Shown one piece after another: positions 21,646-32,698 of a stretch of 64,000 bases of DNA. Below the pieces are notes generated by a model, which ran no database searches, was not told the origin of the DNA, and worked only from the letters and a program-made list of their open reading frames with translations. The stretch's first letter is position 1. The number at the start of each line of letters is the position of its first letter. The stretch is from assembly GCA_026168455.1 (NCBI GenBank), contig CM047427.1, positions 39,064,905 to 39,128,904 of the forward strand, given 5' to 3'. The position numbers and the translations under genes were made by a program. Source of the DNA: Theocolax elegans. Lineage: Eukaryota > Arthropoda > Insecta > Hymenoptera > Cerocephalidae.

Positions 21646-22432
21646 GCTTAGGGATAGACAATATTCCAGAAAGTAGATAGATAAGAGAAAAAGGAGAGAG
21701 AAAAAGGAAAAGCATAAGTGAGAAGGGAATGAAAGTGGCTAAGTTAGAAAGAATTCCATTGTAACTAACAAATGGAAGAATAGGAAAGGAAATAGATACA
21801 GAGGTAATCGAGATAGCTTATCATACTAGACAATAGGTAAACTAACATTTTCTATTAGATAGAATATAACTGACGAGAATGAATGACGATGAAAGAGGAA
21901 AAAATGGCAATAGAGAGAAAGTAGAAAGAATGAAGATGAAAGATTAAGTCTGAAAGATAGTATGAAAGAGTATGAAAGTTAGGGAGAATGAACGGACGCT
22001 AGGTAGGAACTCCTTCTTTTATTAAAGTAGATGAGAAATGAAAGTAGGGAAGAAAGAAGAGAGAAGAGGAAGAGAGAAGATATTAGGAAGAAAGAAGAAT
22101 AGAGTAGGAAGAGAAGGAAGAGAGAAGAAAGACGTAGCAAAAATAGAAAGTCCTAGTCCCTAGTTCCCCAAAAGTTAAAAGAATAAATAAAGTAAAAAGG
22201 AATAAAAATAAAAAACAAAACCGAAGCACAAGAGAGAACATAGAAAGAGTTGAATCGCAAGAAAAGGAAAAGACAAATGCGAACTCTGGAAAGTTCCGTA
22301 GTCCAAAAACCGTCACAGTCTAAGAGAAGGAAGACAAGCAGATAGCAAAAGAGACGTGACAAGGACGACCGCCGGTATGCCAGAGGCGAGGTACGGCGAC
22401 AATGGTCGATGCGTTAGGCATCGATCTAGCTC

Positions 22433-22434
<2 letters not shown>
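21646..22434 (+). other. LINE C 3' UTR, purine-rich
   Basis: About 790 bp dominated by GAAAG/GAGAA repeats without a reading frame. It ends with a perfect 7-bp stem with 5-nt loop, TCGATGC-GTTAG-GCATCGA (22406-22424), ten bases before the poly(T). Confidence 0.7.

Positions 22435-22473
<39 letters not shown>
22435..22473. repeat. Poly(T) tract ending LINE C
   Basis: Thirty-nine consecutive T on the coding strand, directly followed by the target duplication. Poly(A) would be expected at a LINE 3' end, as in A, B, D and E. Confidence 0.9.
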
Positions 22474-22477
<4 letters not shown>

Positions 22478-22826
22478 GTGTAACGATCGCTAACTTTCCA
22501 GTCGAGTGCCCCTCCCCCCATCAATCTAGGATCGACGAAGGTGAGGTCGACTATGGACGACTTGCCGGCTTTGGTGAAAGTCGGGGTTGTCCCTGTGTTA
22601 GCGATCTCCAGCCCCAGTAGAGCGAACGCTTCGAGGAGTGCGCGACCACGCGCGTTGGTCTTGGCGCTACCCCAGTCCGTCGCCCAAGCATTGAAGTCCC
22701 CACCGATTGCGACCGGCAGCCGTGAGGACCGAGCACTGGTGACGACTGCATCCAGAGATCTCGCAAAGTCATCGGTGGAATCGCTGGGCGGGAAGTAGCA
22801 GCTGTACATGCGTACCCCCGCCACAT
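22474..22826 (-). pseudogene. R1-clade LINE copy B: endonuclease part
   Basis: Minus strand from 22826 reads AGVRMYSCYFPPSDSTDDFA, GGDFNAWATDWGS and SSIVDLTFVDP, matching 26572-26925 of element A. It stops at the insertion point of element C and continues at 17981. The 5' side is cut at 22826, where a Helitron-like element begins. Confidence 0.85.
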
Positions 22827-23438
22827 AAATAAAAAAATTTATTTATTTAAGAAGAAAGATTTATTACTCTAAAAGTACAAAATATTAATGCCACAGAACT
22901 TTTGGCGATGATCCTTCGTCATTAAATAAATTAATTTTAGGAGGTGAAGTTCTATTTAGATCCGTTTAAAATATTCCAAAATTTTCATAAGTAGTTACTA
23001 AATACTACAATTTAGTAAGTATATGCACTTTACTATTTTCGGTAAGCTAATTTTTCATTAAAATTTATAATTATTAAAATATAAATTTAAGTTTTATAGG
23101 AATTCATATAGTTTAAAATTTACAGTTAACATTTAATGTCTTTATTTTTTTTATTACTATTATTCTGATTTCATTATACTAAATTTTGGTAAAAACTTTT
23201 ATTTATAAATTATAATCGTATTTAAAAAAAAATTAAATTTTTGGTATAAAACCCAATGCATTATAACAGTACCTCCAAGGTGTTGTGTGAATCGGTTTAA
23301 TTTCTAAGGTGTCCATGGTAGTGAAAAAGTAATATAATTTAAAACATTATTTAAAATAAATTTATTACGAAAAACCTTTTTCGAAATTAAAAATAGGGGG
23401 TTGGCGCGCGAAGCGCGCAGGGGGGCAAAGCCCCCCTA
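22827..23438 (+). mobile_element. Helitron-like non-autonomous element
   Basis: Inverse of 13806-14400 with about 95% similarity by eye. Its right end has two GC hairpins, GCGCGCGAAGCGCGC and GGGGGGCAAAGCCCCCC (23405-23435), then CTAG and host T. A hairpin just before CTRR with no target duplication is the Helitron 3' signature. The left end interrupts LINE B. Confidence 0.6.
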
Positions 23439-23454
23439 GTATATTATATAAATA

Positions 23455-23580
23455 TTCCGCCGCACACACACACACATACACGCACGCACGCACGTACGAA
23501 CACACTCACCCGCACGCACGCACGCACGCACCCACACACACACACACACACATACATACATACATGTATATACATATATA
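23455..23580. repeat. (CA)n/(GCAC)n/(TA)n compound microsatellite
   Basis: Starts with ATATTCCGCCGC, reminiscent of the (CGG)n flank motif, then CA, GCAC and CATA repeats. Confidence 0.85.
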
Positions 23581-24013
23581 TGGTCTATTTCACGTCAAGT
23601 GGTACGATGAAAATTTTAAATCGCTCCAAAATTTGAGAACAGGCTGGAAACATCTTCCAGAACATACAAAAAAAATTTAAGTTTTAAAAATAATTTGCAT
23701 AAGAGTTATTCAACCGTGAGAAGTGGAAATTTTTCAATTTTTTGGAAAAATTACTATATTTAAAGTCTCTTATTTTAAAATCTATTGATTTTTTTGAAGA
23801 AACATTACAAACAACTTTTGTTTAAATTAATCTTTAGAACTTATCTACCCTGGTTACAATTCTTAATTTTAAAATTTTGAAGAGATAGAACACCCGGACA
23901 TATTGAATATAAAAAAAAGGCGACCACGCCACAATCGATTTTAATCTAACACCTCTCAAAAGTTCACATTTTTCGCGAGATTTTGAATGGTTTGGGTTAG
24001 ATTATTGGCCAAG
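23581..24013 (+). mobile_element. Foldback-related fragment, one arm only
   Basis: Begins next to (TA)n with GGTCTATTTCACGTCAAGTG, close to the termini of the long hairpin elements at 31236 and 32697. Bases 23650-23905 recur in diverged form at 24510-24757. No opposite arm is seen. Confidence 0.5.
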
Positions 24014-24095
24014 ACCGCTGGTGTAAGTTGTGCCTCATAAACCTCATAAAATCATAAATTTTCACGTATTTTAGGACATAACTTACACCAGCGGT
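24014..24095. mobile_element. Small hairpin MITE
   Basis: An 82-bp element with near-perfect ~20-bp TIRs: ACCGCTGGTGTAAGTT (24014-24029) and AACTTACACCAGCGGT (24080-24095). No coding capacity and no clear target duplication. Confidence 0.6.
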
Positions 24096-24127
24096 GTTAT
24101 ATATAATATATATATATATATATGCGT

Positions 24128-24505
24128 GTGTTAATGAAAAATTAACTTACCAAAAATAGTAAAGTGCATATATTTAATTGTAGTATTTAGTAAAAACCTA
24201 TTAAAATTTTAGATTATTTTAAACAGATCTAAATAGAACTTTACCTCCTAAAATTAATATATTTAATGACGAAGGGTCATCGCCAAGAGTTCTATATGTC
24301 ATTAGTATTTTGTACTTTTAGAGTAATAAAACTTTCTTCTTAATTAAATTAATTAAAGTATTAATTAATTAATATTTATTTTATCTTCGAAAAATTGTGC
24401 ATTTTTTTTTTTTTTTTTAAAACATTACATTAAGTTTTAGGTCCGTTCTTATTTTATGAGTATTATCAAAATAAGTAAACTAATAGACATTCTTTCAAGT
24501 TATAA
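24128..24505 (-). mobile_element. Helitron-like element, internally deleted copy
   Basis: Joins sequence matching 14186-14395 to sequence matching about 14960-15085, omitting the middle. The terminal hairpins are missing on the left side. Confidence 0.5.
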
Positions 24506-24509
24506 TCAC

Positions 24510-24757
24510 AAAAAAAAAAATTTTAAGTGTTAAAAATAATTTGCCTAAGAGTTGTTCCACCATGATAAATGGAAAGTTTTCAAATTTTTTAGAAAAATTA
24601 GTATATTTAAAAGCCATTTATCTCAAAATATATTGATTTTTTTTTGAAAAAACATAATAAACAACTTTTGTTCAAAATAATCTTTAGAACTTATCGACCT
24701 CGGTTACAATTGTTAATTTTAAAATCTCGAACAGATAGAACGCCCAGAAATATTGAA
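24510..24757 (+). repeat. Diverged direct copy of 23650-23905
   Basis: Same foldback-related sequence. It ends at TTGAATA, where an (AC)n run and element A begin. Confidence 0.6.
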
Positions 24758-24783
24758 TACACACACACACACACACACACACA
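24758..24783. repeat. (AC)n microsatellite, LINE target
   Basis: Pure AC run abutting the 5' end of element A. AC repeats also follow its poly(A) at 29397-29420. Confidence 0.9.
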
Positions 24784-24858
24784 GCCGTGCCGGGTTTGCT
24801 GGTCCCGCATCGTGGCGCCTCCCCAGGTGGTGGATAGGGGAATGCTTTCCAGATATGG

Positions 24859-26346
24859 ATGGTACCGAAAAAATCAAATATTCGGGGCGAACCAAAACCA
24901 GATAGGGGAAGGCACCCCGAAATAAAACCAAGTATGGACAGTGAGCTGAAAACAACACTACCCCAAGCGGGCATGGCAATCCTGTCAAATCCCGCCACTG
25001 ATTCCGATCGGGTGAAAGCCCCGGTGGTCAGTGCTGGTCCCAAGGATTTTGGGGGGGACCAAACTCACACCGTCAAAATGGTAAATGCTGCGGAGGTTGG
25101 TCACTCGGCCTCTGTAGCATCTAATGCTACGTGTGACCTGCCCTCGACTGGGATATCGAGTGACGCTGACAGAGCTTTTCTCCGTCTGCGTGAGAAGGTA
25201 GATACCCTGGTGGAGTTTGTTCTGAATAAGAACAACATCCACAAAGAGCTGAAGAGTATGGCGAGAGCAACCAGCAGAGCTCTCAATGAATACGCGCGGG
25301 TGAACGGTGCTGTGTGTTCGACAGCGCCGAAAACTAAAATGGTGGATGCGCGTAGGGATGGTACGTGGCAAACGTCGCCCATCTTCCGCGCTAAAGAGCG
25401 ACAAAGGAGGACGCTGGAAAGGGAAAAGCCCTCACCACCACAGCAACCCCCGGAGAAAAGGAAGAAGGGGTCCAAGCAGCCCACTAACAAAGGTGGGCCA
25501 GCAGATGCTTCGCTATCCGTTCCTGAGACCGGTGGGAACCAGTCAAAGGTCCCTGACTGGGCCACGGTAGTGAAGAAGGGCAAAAAGAAGAAGAAGATGA
25601 AGGACAGCCAGCCGAAGCAGCAAGAACAGCAGAAACGTGCCAGCAAACCGGTCAAAGGCACGGCAGAGCCTAAGGCCGGAGTAAGACCCCCACGCCCAGA
25701 TGCCATCAAGATCAAGACATCTAGCGGGGGCTCTTCCTACGCTGACATTCTCCGGAAGGTCAAGGCTGCACCGGAATTAAAGACCCTAGGAGAACGGGTC
25801 ACGCGTATCAGGCGCACCAGGGCTGGGGAGCTCCTCCTCGAACTGGGGCGACCCGGAACGGAAACAGCAGAGCTAACGACAGTGGTCTCGTCCACCCTGA
25901 GTGGGTCAGCAGAGATCCAGCTGCTGACTCACAAAGTGTCTATCACCATCAGGGACATGGACGAGTCCACGACAAGAACGGAGGTGGCCGCAGCGATCGC
26001 AGCAAAGATCGTGCCAAACGTGGTATCCCCGGATAATATTAAAACCAGGGGGTCCTACAGTGGCACCCTAGCTGCGACCATCCAGCTTCCGGCAGTAGCT
26101 GCCAAAAAACTGCCGCAAGACGGGAAGCTCCGGATCGGATGGGTCAATTGCAGAGTTCGACTGCGAGAGGTATCCTCGCGCTGCTACCGATGCCACGAAT
26201 CGGGACACATCGCGAGGGAGTGCAAGAGCGCAGTCGACCGGTCAGCGCAATGCTATCGGTGCGGCCAAGAGGGCCACAAAGCAGTGGACTGCGAGGCCAA
26301 AGCAAAGACCTCGCATGAGGAAGGAGCACACATCAAAAATGATTAA
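24859..26346 (+). CDS. LINE A ORF1 (gag-like RNA-binding protein)
   Basis: 495 codons, open. The first third is variable. A lysine/glutamine-rich basic linker with KKGKKKKKMKDSQPK lies near residues 236-255. The gag body follows (RTRAGELLLELGRPGTETAE, then SGTLAATIQLPAVAAKKLP). Two zinc knuckles close the protein, CYRCHESGHIAREC and CYRCGQEGHKAVDC (both CX2CX4HX4C, about residues 442-476). The protein coats element RNA in R1-clade LINEs. An ATG four bases upstream is out of frame; 24859 is the first ATG in this frame. The stop overlaps the ORF2 start region. Confidence 0.85.
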   Translation: MVPKKSNIRGEPKPDRGRHPEIKPSMDSELKTTLPQAGMAILSNPATDSDRVKAPVVSAGPKDFGGDQTHTVKMVNAAEVGHSASVASNATCDLPSTGISSDADRAFLRLREKVDTLVEFVLNKNNIHKELKSMARATSRALNEYARVNGAVCSTAPKTKMVDARRDGTWQTSPIFRAKERQRRTLEREKPSPPQQPPEKRKKGSKQPTNKGGPADASLSVPETGGNQSKVPDWATVVKKGKKKKKMKDSQPKQQEQQKRASKPVKGTAEPKAGVRPPRPDAIKIKTSSGGSSYADILRKVKAAPELKTLGERVTRIRRTRAGELLLELGRPGTETAELTTVVSSTLSGSAEIQLLTHKVSITIRDMDESTTRTEVAAAIAAKIVPNVVSPDNIKTRGSYSGTLAATIQLPAVAAKKLPQDGKLRIGWVNCRVRLREVSSRCYRCHESGHIARECKSAVDRSAQCYRCGQEGHKAVDCEAKAKTSHEEGAHIKND

Positions 26347-29146
26347 GGTGCTCCAAGTAAACCTCAACCACTGCGCTGCGGCCCAGCACCTGCTGTCCCA
26401 GCTGGTCAGAGAGGAGAGAGCGGACGTAGCGATCATCAGCGAGGAGTTCCGGGATCTCGAGAAGTCGAACTGGGTAAGGGATGCCAAGGGCAAGGCGGCC
26501 ATCTGGGTATGTGAAAATATACACATCTACAGAAAGATGGTCGCCCCCCTTCCCAGCTTCATCTGGGTGGAGGTGGCGGGGGTACGCATGTACAGCTGCT
26601 ACTTCCCGCCCAGCGATTCCACCGATGACTTTGCGAGATCTCTGGATGCAGTCGTCACCAGTGCTCGGTCCTCACGGCTGCCGGTCGCAATCGGTGGGGA
26701 CTTCAATGCTTGGGCGACGGACTGGGGTAGCGCCAAGACCAACGCGCGTGGTCGCGCACTCCTCGAAGCGTTCGCTCTACTGGGGCTGGAGATCGCTAAC
26801 ACAGGGACAACCCCGACTTTCACCAAAGCCGGCAAGTCGTCCATAGTCGACCTCACCTTCGTCGATCCTAGATTGATGGGGGGAGGGGCACTCGACTGGA
26901 AAGTTAGCGATCGTTACACGGGTAGTAACCACCAAGCACTCGTATACCAGCTCCAGCTGACCAGCGGGAGGACAAAGAGAGCAGGAAGAGGAGCAAGAGA
27001 GAGATGGGCACCAGCCACGTTTGATCGTGAGGCGTTCCTCTGCTCCCTTGAGGGGGCAAAAGTCGAGGGAACCGCCGAAAAAAAGCACGAGGCCTCACGA
27101 ATGCCTTAACAGCGGCTTGCGATGCCTCTATGGCCGTGAAGTTCAATCCTCGCGGCCGCCCACCAATAAACTGGTGGAATGAGGACATCGCAGAAAAGAG
27201 ACGTGAGTGCCTGCGTGCCAGAGGGCTGCACCAAAGAGCGAGGGCAACACCGCGGTTCCAAGATCGTTCCGCAGAATACGAACAAAAGCGGAGGGATCTC
27301 AAGGTGGCCATCAAGGCTGCCAAGAGAAGGTGTTGGCAGGAGCTATGTGAGGAGGTGGTCCACGACCCCTGGGGCAGACCGTATAAAACGGTTATGAATA
27401 AGATCAATCCCGGGGGTGCTGTTGCACCCACCGACACAGTTTTTCTGGACGGAGTAGTCCGCCACCTGTCTCCAGAACATCGGAAAAGGGCAACAGGGAC
27501 GGGCCTGATGGCCACCATTGGTGCAGCCGAGTCGCCAGACATTAGTGAAGCCCAACTGAGGATGGCCGCTAAAGGTATTTCCGTACGTAAAGCCCCAGGG
27601 CCTGACGGAATACCTGGCCTGGCCGTCAAGACAGCGGCGATGAGTGCTCCGGGCTTGTTCCTGGACGCAGTCAACGCATGCCTGAGAGAAGGTTGCTTCC
27701 CGGCCCAGTGGAAGACGCAGAGGCTGGTACTCCTACCGAAGGGAAACAAACCCCCGGAGGAGCCATCATCTTACCGCCCGCTCTGTCTACTAGATATAGT
27801 TGGGAAGCTTCTGGAGCGGGTGATCTGCGCCAGGCTCGCAGCGGCCATCGGTCGGGCCGGAGACCTCTCCGACAACCAGTTCGGCTTCCGAAAGGGTCGA
27901 TCGACCATGGACGCTGTAGGCAGAGTTGTTGGTATAGCCACAAACGCCATCAATGCTGGTCGGAGTGCAAGTCGGACGTGTGCCATCATCACCTTGGACA
28001 TCCGGAATGCCTTCAATTCTGCCAGATGGGACGACATCGTCCCTGCAGCACTTCCAAGTACCACTCTATCTCAGGGAGGTCACCTCGAGTTATCTGACTG
28101 ACCGTACTCTGCTCTACGACACCGACGACGGTGTGCACACCCACAACATCACGGGAGACGTGCCGGAGGGTTCGGTCATTGGGCCCCTACTCTGGAACGC
28201 TGTCTATGACGGCCTGCTTAGGCAGCAACTTCTGGAGGGTGTCTCGATGGTGGCTTTCGCGGACGACGTGGCGCTAATGGTGGTCGCCAAGAGTGTCGAA
28301 GAGATCGAATATCTCGGAGACGTCTCTATAGAAGTGGTCGCCACTCGGTTGAGAGACCACGAACTTAGTCTGGCGGCGGAAAAAACGGAGGCGGTGCTCA
28401 TCTCTCGCACAAAAAAGGAGAGGACCGCCACCTTCACGGTAGGTAATGAACGGATACGGTCGGTGAAAACGTTGAAGTATTTAGGGGACGTGAACGCAGG
28501 CTCAAAGGCGACAAAGGTGGCCCGTGCGCTGGCGGGCATCATGCCCAACATCGGGGGACCCCAGCAACCGCGAAGGTCTCTCCTTGCCTCGGTGGTGAGC
28601 TCCGTAATTTTATACGGAGCTCCTATCTGGGCTGATGCCCTGAACAGGCACAAGAGCTTTGGTGCTCCGTGCCAGAGAGCCTGCAGGATAGCTGCGCTAA
28701 GGGTGGCCCGGGCGTACCGAACCGTATCTGACATTGCGCTCTCGGTGGTCGCGGGGACCGCCCCCTTCGACCTCCTGGCAGCCGAGAGAGCTGAAAGACA
28801 CCGTGAGGGTGGGCGACGCCTAGAAGAGATCCGCTGCCACAACCGATGGTCATTGCGGACCGTAGAGGAGTGGCAGCGGAGATGGGACTTAGCCAGGGAC
28901 GGACGCTGGACCCAGCGCATCATCCCGCGGATCCGGGAGTGGGCGAGCAGGAAACACGCCTTCGTCAGTTTCCAGCTTACCCAGGTGTTGACCGGGCACG
29001 GATGCTTCCGTAGTTACCTATTTCATACAGGGGTCTACGGCAGCGCAGAGTGCCCGGCTTGTCCAGGGGTGGACGAAGACGTGGAACACGTCCTCCTACG
29101 GTGTCCTCGTTTCAGGGAGGAACGGGACCAATTTCAAATCACTTAG
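26315..29146 (+). pseudogene. LINE A ORF2: endonuclease-reverse transcriptase, two frameshifts
   Basis: Endonuclease (frame from 26315): VLQVNLNHC, IISEEFRD, GGDFNAWATDWGS, SSIVDLTFV and SNHQAL, where the usual SDH histidine-partner aspartate is N. A −1 shift at the A-run near 27075 leads to the RT frame 27130-28101 with KAPGPDGIPG, YRPLCLLDIVGKLLERVI and LDIRNAFNSARWDD. A second shift near 28040 leads to frame 27953-29146 with GDVPEGSVIGPLLWN, catalytic FADDVAL, GAPIWADAL and the C-terminal finger CPACPGVDEDVEHVLLRC. Copy B has Q where this copy has E in the QGS motif, so this copy also has a suspect RT residue. Both frameshifts are shared with copy B. Confidence 0.85.
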
Positions 29147-29396
29147 AGCGGTCCCCTCCCTACGTCCGTAGTGGACATGCTGGGTCTCATCAGAAGAGAA
29201 GAGGAGAGAAGAGTTGCGATAGCAACATTAGTGGGCTAACCTAGCCGTTGCCTCCCCCCGCGAAGTAATGCCTTGCGGCGGTTTCCGCGGGGGAATAAAG
29301 GTAAGAAAAGAGGTGGAGTTTTAGTGGGTAGCCTATCACGCATGGCTCCAGTCATGGTGCATTGAGCATTTCTCCACCTCTTCGGAAAAAAAAAAA

Positions 29397-29477
29397 CACA
29401 CACACACACACACACACACGCGCACAAGCACACGCACACTGTTATATATATTACATATATATGACATATATATATAT
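29397..29477. repeat. (AC)n then (TA)n microsatellites
   Basis: AC repeats (29396-29420) follow the LINE poly(A), then CGCACAAGCACACGCACAC, then TA repeats up to the first foldback element. Confidence 0.9.
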
Positions 29478-31125
29478 GGGTGGTTCTCTGTGGCATCGAA
29501 GATGAAAAAAATAAATATTGCTATAACTGTGGGAATATGTTTTAGAGGTATCCAGTAGTTCTCCTGAATTTTTTCAGATTTTTTCTGGGCCATTATTTTA
29601 AGTTACAGAGAGTCAAAGTTGACATTTTAGCACTTTTTTGCATTATATGCCCATTTTCATGAATTTTTAGCTCCCAGGGGATGCATTTATCACTAAAAAC
29701 ATAAGTATGACTTTTTTTGTAAAATTTTCCGAACTTTTCATTAAAAATACTTTTAAAGACATAAATGTATGCTGTCACACTCTTGTAAGCCATTTAAATC
29801 TTAAATAGTGAAAATCAGCAATTCTGCTCCGGACTCTGGTAACCTAATACTGTCTAAAAGATGTCTTTTTATAGTCAGAAACTGCCTAAAAATTTCCAGA
29901 GTGGGTCTAAATCATTAAGATCACTTATGGTCAAAATATCCGGGAAAAGTGTCCGAAATATTAATAGAAATGTATATTTGTTGCCTTATAACGATGAATC
30001 TAGTAGCATGATCATTGCAAAAAAATTTATGCACTTACCTTGGAATGGTAGAAAAGTATCTCCACTTGTTTCAGTATCCATCTAATCCCCTGTAAGCTGC
30101 TAAAAATACAAATATTATTATAAAATTATAAAAACTATTTTTTAAACATTTATAATGCTGGATTTTTAGTTTTACATCCCTTACAAGAATTATAATACTA
30201 ATCTGAAGGATTACTGTAAAAGTATCAACATTATTATTATTCAACAATACATTGTTTAGATTTCACAAACTTGTCACTGTCACGTTATCATATTATTCAT
30301 TATAATTATATATCCGATTTATTTATATATCTTTTGTATTAAATACGTATATACAGTTATTGTAATAATGATGTTTATATATTTATAGTAATCCTTCAGA
30401 TTAGTATTATAATTCTTCTAAGGGATGTAAAACTAAAAATTCAGCATTGTAAATGTTTAAAAATTAATTTTTTACATTTGTATAATAATATTTGTATTTT
30501 TAGCAGCTTACAGGGGATTAGATGGATACTGAAACAAGTGGAGATACTTTTCTACCATTCCAAGGTAAGTGCATAAATTTTTTTGCAATGATCATGCTAC
30601 TAGATTCATCGTTATAAGGCAACAAATATACATTTCTATTAATATTTCGGACACTTTTCCCGGATATTTTGACCATAAGTGATCTTAATGATTTAGACCC
30701 ACTCTGGAAATTTTTAGGCAGTTTCTGACTATAAAAAGACATCTTTTAGACAGTATGAGGTTACCAGAGTCCGGAGCAGAATTGCTGATTTTCACTATTT
30801 AAGGTTTAAATGGCTTACAAGAGTGTGACAGCATACATTTATGTCTTTAAAAGTATTTTTAATGAGAAGTTCGGAAAATTTTACAAAAAAAGTCATACTT
30901 ATGATTTTAGTGAAAAATGCATCCCCTGGGAGCTAAAAATTCATGAAAATGGGCATATAATGCAAAAAAGTGCTAAAATGTCAACTTTGACTCTCTGTAA
31001 CTTAAAATAATGGCCCAGAAAAAATCTGAAAAAATTCAGGAGAACTACTGGATACCTCTAAAACATATTCCCACAGTTATAGGAATATTTATTTTTTTCA
31101 TCTTCGAAGTCACAGAGAACCACCC
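29478..31125. mobile_element. Long hairpin (foldback) element FB1
   Basis: 1,648 bp in which 29478-about 30224 is an almost perfect reverse complement of about 30380-31125. Mirror positions add to 60603 with no net indel over at least 600 bp. Termini are GGGTGGTTCTCTGTGG. The loop is ~155 bp and AT-rich. It is flanked by TATATA on both sides. Open stretches inside (for example 29861-30085 and its mirror) are equal on both arms and have no domain. A transcript would form a very long dsRNA. Confidence 0.85.
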
Positions 31126-31235
31126 ATATATATAACACATATATATTACACATATATAACATATATATATGACATATATATAACATATATATATAACATA
31201 TATATGACATATATATATATATAAAACATATATAT
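31126..31235. repeat. (TA)n tract between foldbacks
   Basis: TATATA with CACATATATTACACATATATAACA-type interruptions separating FB1 and FB2. No gene. Confidence 0.85.
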
Positions 31236-32590
31236 GGGAGATTCCATGTGAAGTGATCCAGTTAAAAAATAGAATTTTGTTTTAATGTATGGAATCAGTA
31301 AAAAACTACTTGAATAGAGTGTAGCTAAATTTTTAGACCTGAATTTCAATTAGTACCAGAGTTGTAGCCAATCAAAAAATCGAATTTTTTGAAAAAATTG
31401 ACTTTTTGGCCATGTTTATCACTTAATAACTCAAAATCTAACAATTTTTTCTTATATACATTAAATTTGAAAAAGTTTATTAATTTCAAGAAGAATCAGT
31501 TCAAATATTTCATTTATTTTATTTTAAAACTTTGTATATAGTTATAATAAATAAAAACCTTTATAGTAAAAAAAAGGGTTGTACGATCAAAAATATTTTA
31601 TCCATCCAAAAATCTAATTCATCGATGATTAATTACCTTCAAAATAATGCAAAGCTTGAGTGCGGCAGAGCATTTCAGACAAAGTTATGGTGTTTTTAGT
31701 TAAATTTCATAAAAAAAGAGAGCGAATGCATTTTATGAAGAAAACAGACTAACCGTATACTTGCATTCAAACAACACTATTATTCTTCAATAATACTAAA
31801 ATATACTATTTTATGTTAGTTACTGATACTTTTATGTAGTTGTTATTTAAGTCTGATACTTTTAGTTATACCTGTTATGTAATTGGATTTATTGGAATTA
31901 TAAAAAGTTTCAGGTATTTATCCAATTATATAACAGGTATAACTGCTTATACCTACTGTTTTGTGTTTGTAAGCAACTTAGAGATTAAAATGTATCAGTG
32001 ACTAACAATAAATAGTATATTTTAGTAATATTGAGGAATAATAGTGCCATATTGTTTGAATGCAAGTATACGGTTAGTCTGTTTTCTTCATAAAATGCAT
32101 TCGCTCTCTTTTTTTATGAAATTTAACTAAAAACACCATAACTTTGTCTGAAATGCTCTGCCGCACTCAAGCTTTGCATTATTTTGAAGGTAATTAATCA
32201 TCGATGAATTAGATTTTTGGATGGATAAAATATTTTTGATCGTACAACCCTTTTTTTTACTATAAAGGTTTTTATTTATTATAACTATATACAAAGTTTT
32301 AAAATAAAATAAATGAAATATTTGAACTGATTCTTCTTGAAATTAATAAACTTTTTCAAATTTAATGTATATAAGAAAAAATTGTTAGATTTTGAGTTAT
32401 TAAGTGATAAACATGGCCAAAAAGTCAATTTTTTCAAAAAATTCGATTTTTTGATTGGCTACAACTCTGGTACTAATTGAAATGCAAGTCTAAAAATTTA
32501 GCTACATTCTATTCAAGTAGTTTTTTACTGAATCCATACATTAAAACAAAATTCTATTTTTTAACTGGATCACTTCACATGGAATCTCCC
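31236..32590. mobile_element. Long hairpin (foldback) element FB2
   Basis: 1,355 bp. Arms of about 600 bp pair from GGGAGATTCCATGTGAAGTG (31236) with its mirror ending at 32590, at ~99% identity by eye (for example GGAATCAG vs GGATTCAG near the ends). The central loop at about 31855-31975 holds a smaller imperfect palindrome around ACCTGTTAT/ATAACAGGT. Flanked by (TA)n. Confidence 0.85.
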
Positions 32591-32664
32591 ATATATATAT
32601 ATATATATATGTTGAATTCTGAATTCTTAGACACGGCGGCGGCGGCGAAATATTTATATATTAT

Positions 32665-32696
<32 letters not shown>
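32591..32696. repeat. (TA)n and GAATTCTGAATTC/(CGG)n motif, copy 2
   Basis: Contains the ~60-bp conserved block (32612-32668) also seen at 15165-15222 and 60283-60338, followed by TA repeats that host FB3. Confidence 0.8.

Positions 32697-32698
<2 letters not shown>

Larger units (their letters stand above)
17994..22473 (+). mobile_element. R1-clade LINE copy C, 5'-truncated, inserted in copy B
   Basis: Flanked by a perfect 12-bp target duplication ACCCGTGTAACG (17982-17993 and 22474-22485); the uninterrupted site is seen in element A near 26914-26925. It holds the C-terminal part of ORF1, ORF2 with one stop, a purine-rich 3' UTR and a 39-nt poly(T) end. Codon style and sequence differ clearly from A and B, so it is another lineage of the clade. 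Confidence 0.85.
24784..29396 (+). mobile_element. R1-clade LINE copy A, full length, in (AC)n
   Basis: About 4.6 kb with a 5' leader, intact ORF1, ORF2 with two frameshifts, a 3' UTR (29147-29386) and poly(A), set inside an AC microsatellite. Within the R1 clade, Waldo-type elements are known for ACAY-repeat targeting, and this copy and copy B fit that behaviour. There is a four-base-type overlap of the ORFs near 26337-26346. Confidence 0.85.

Noticed and set aside
29593..31010. Paired open frames on opposite strands
   Set aside because: They are mirror images of each other within the FB1 hairpin arms.
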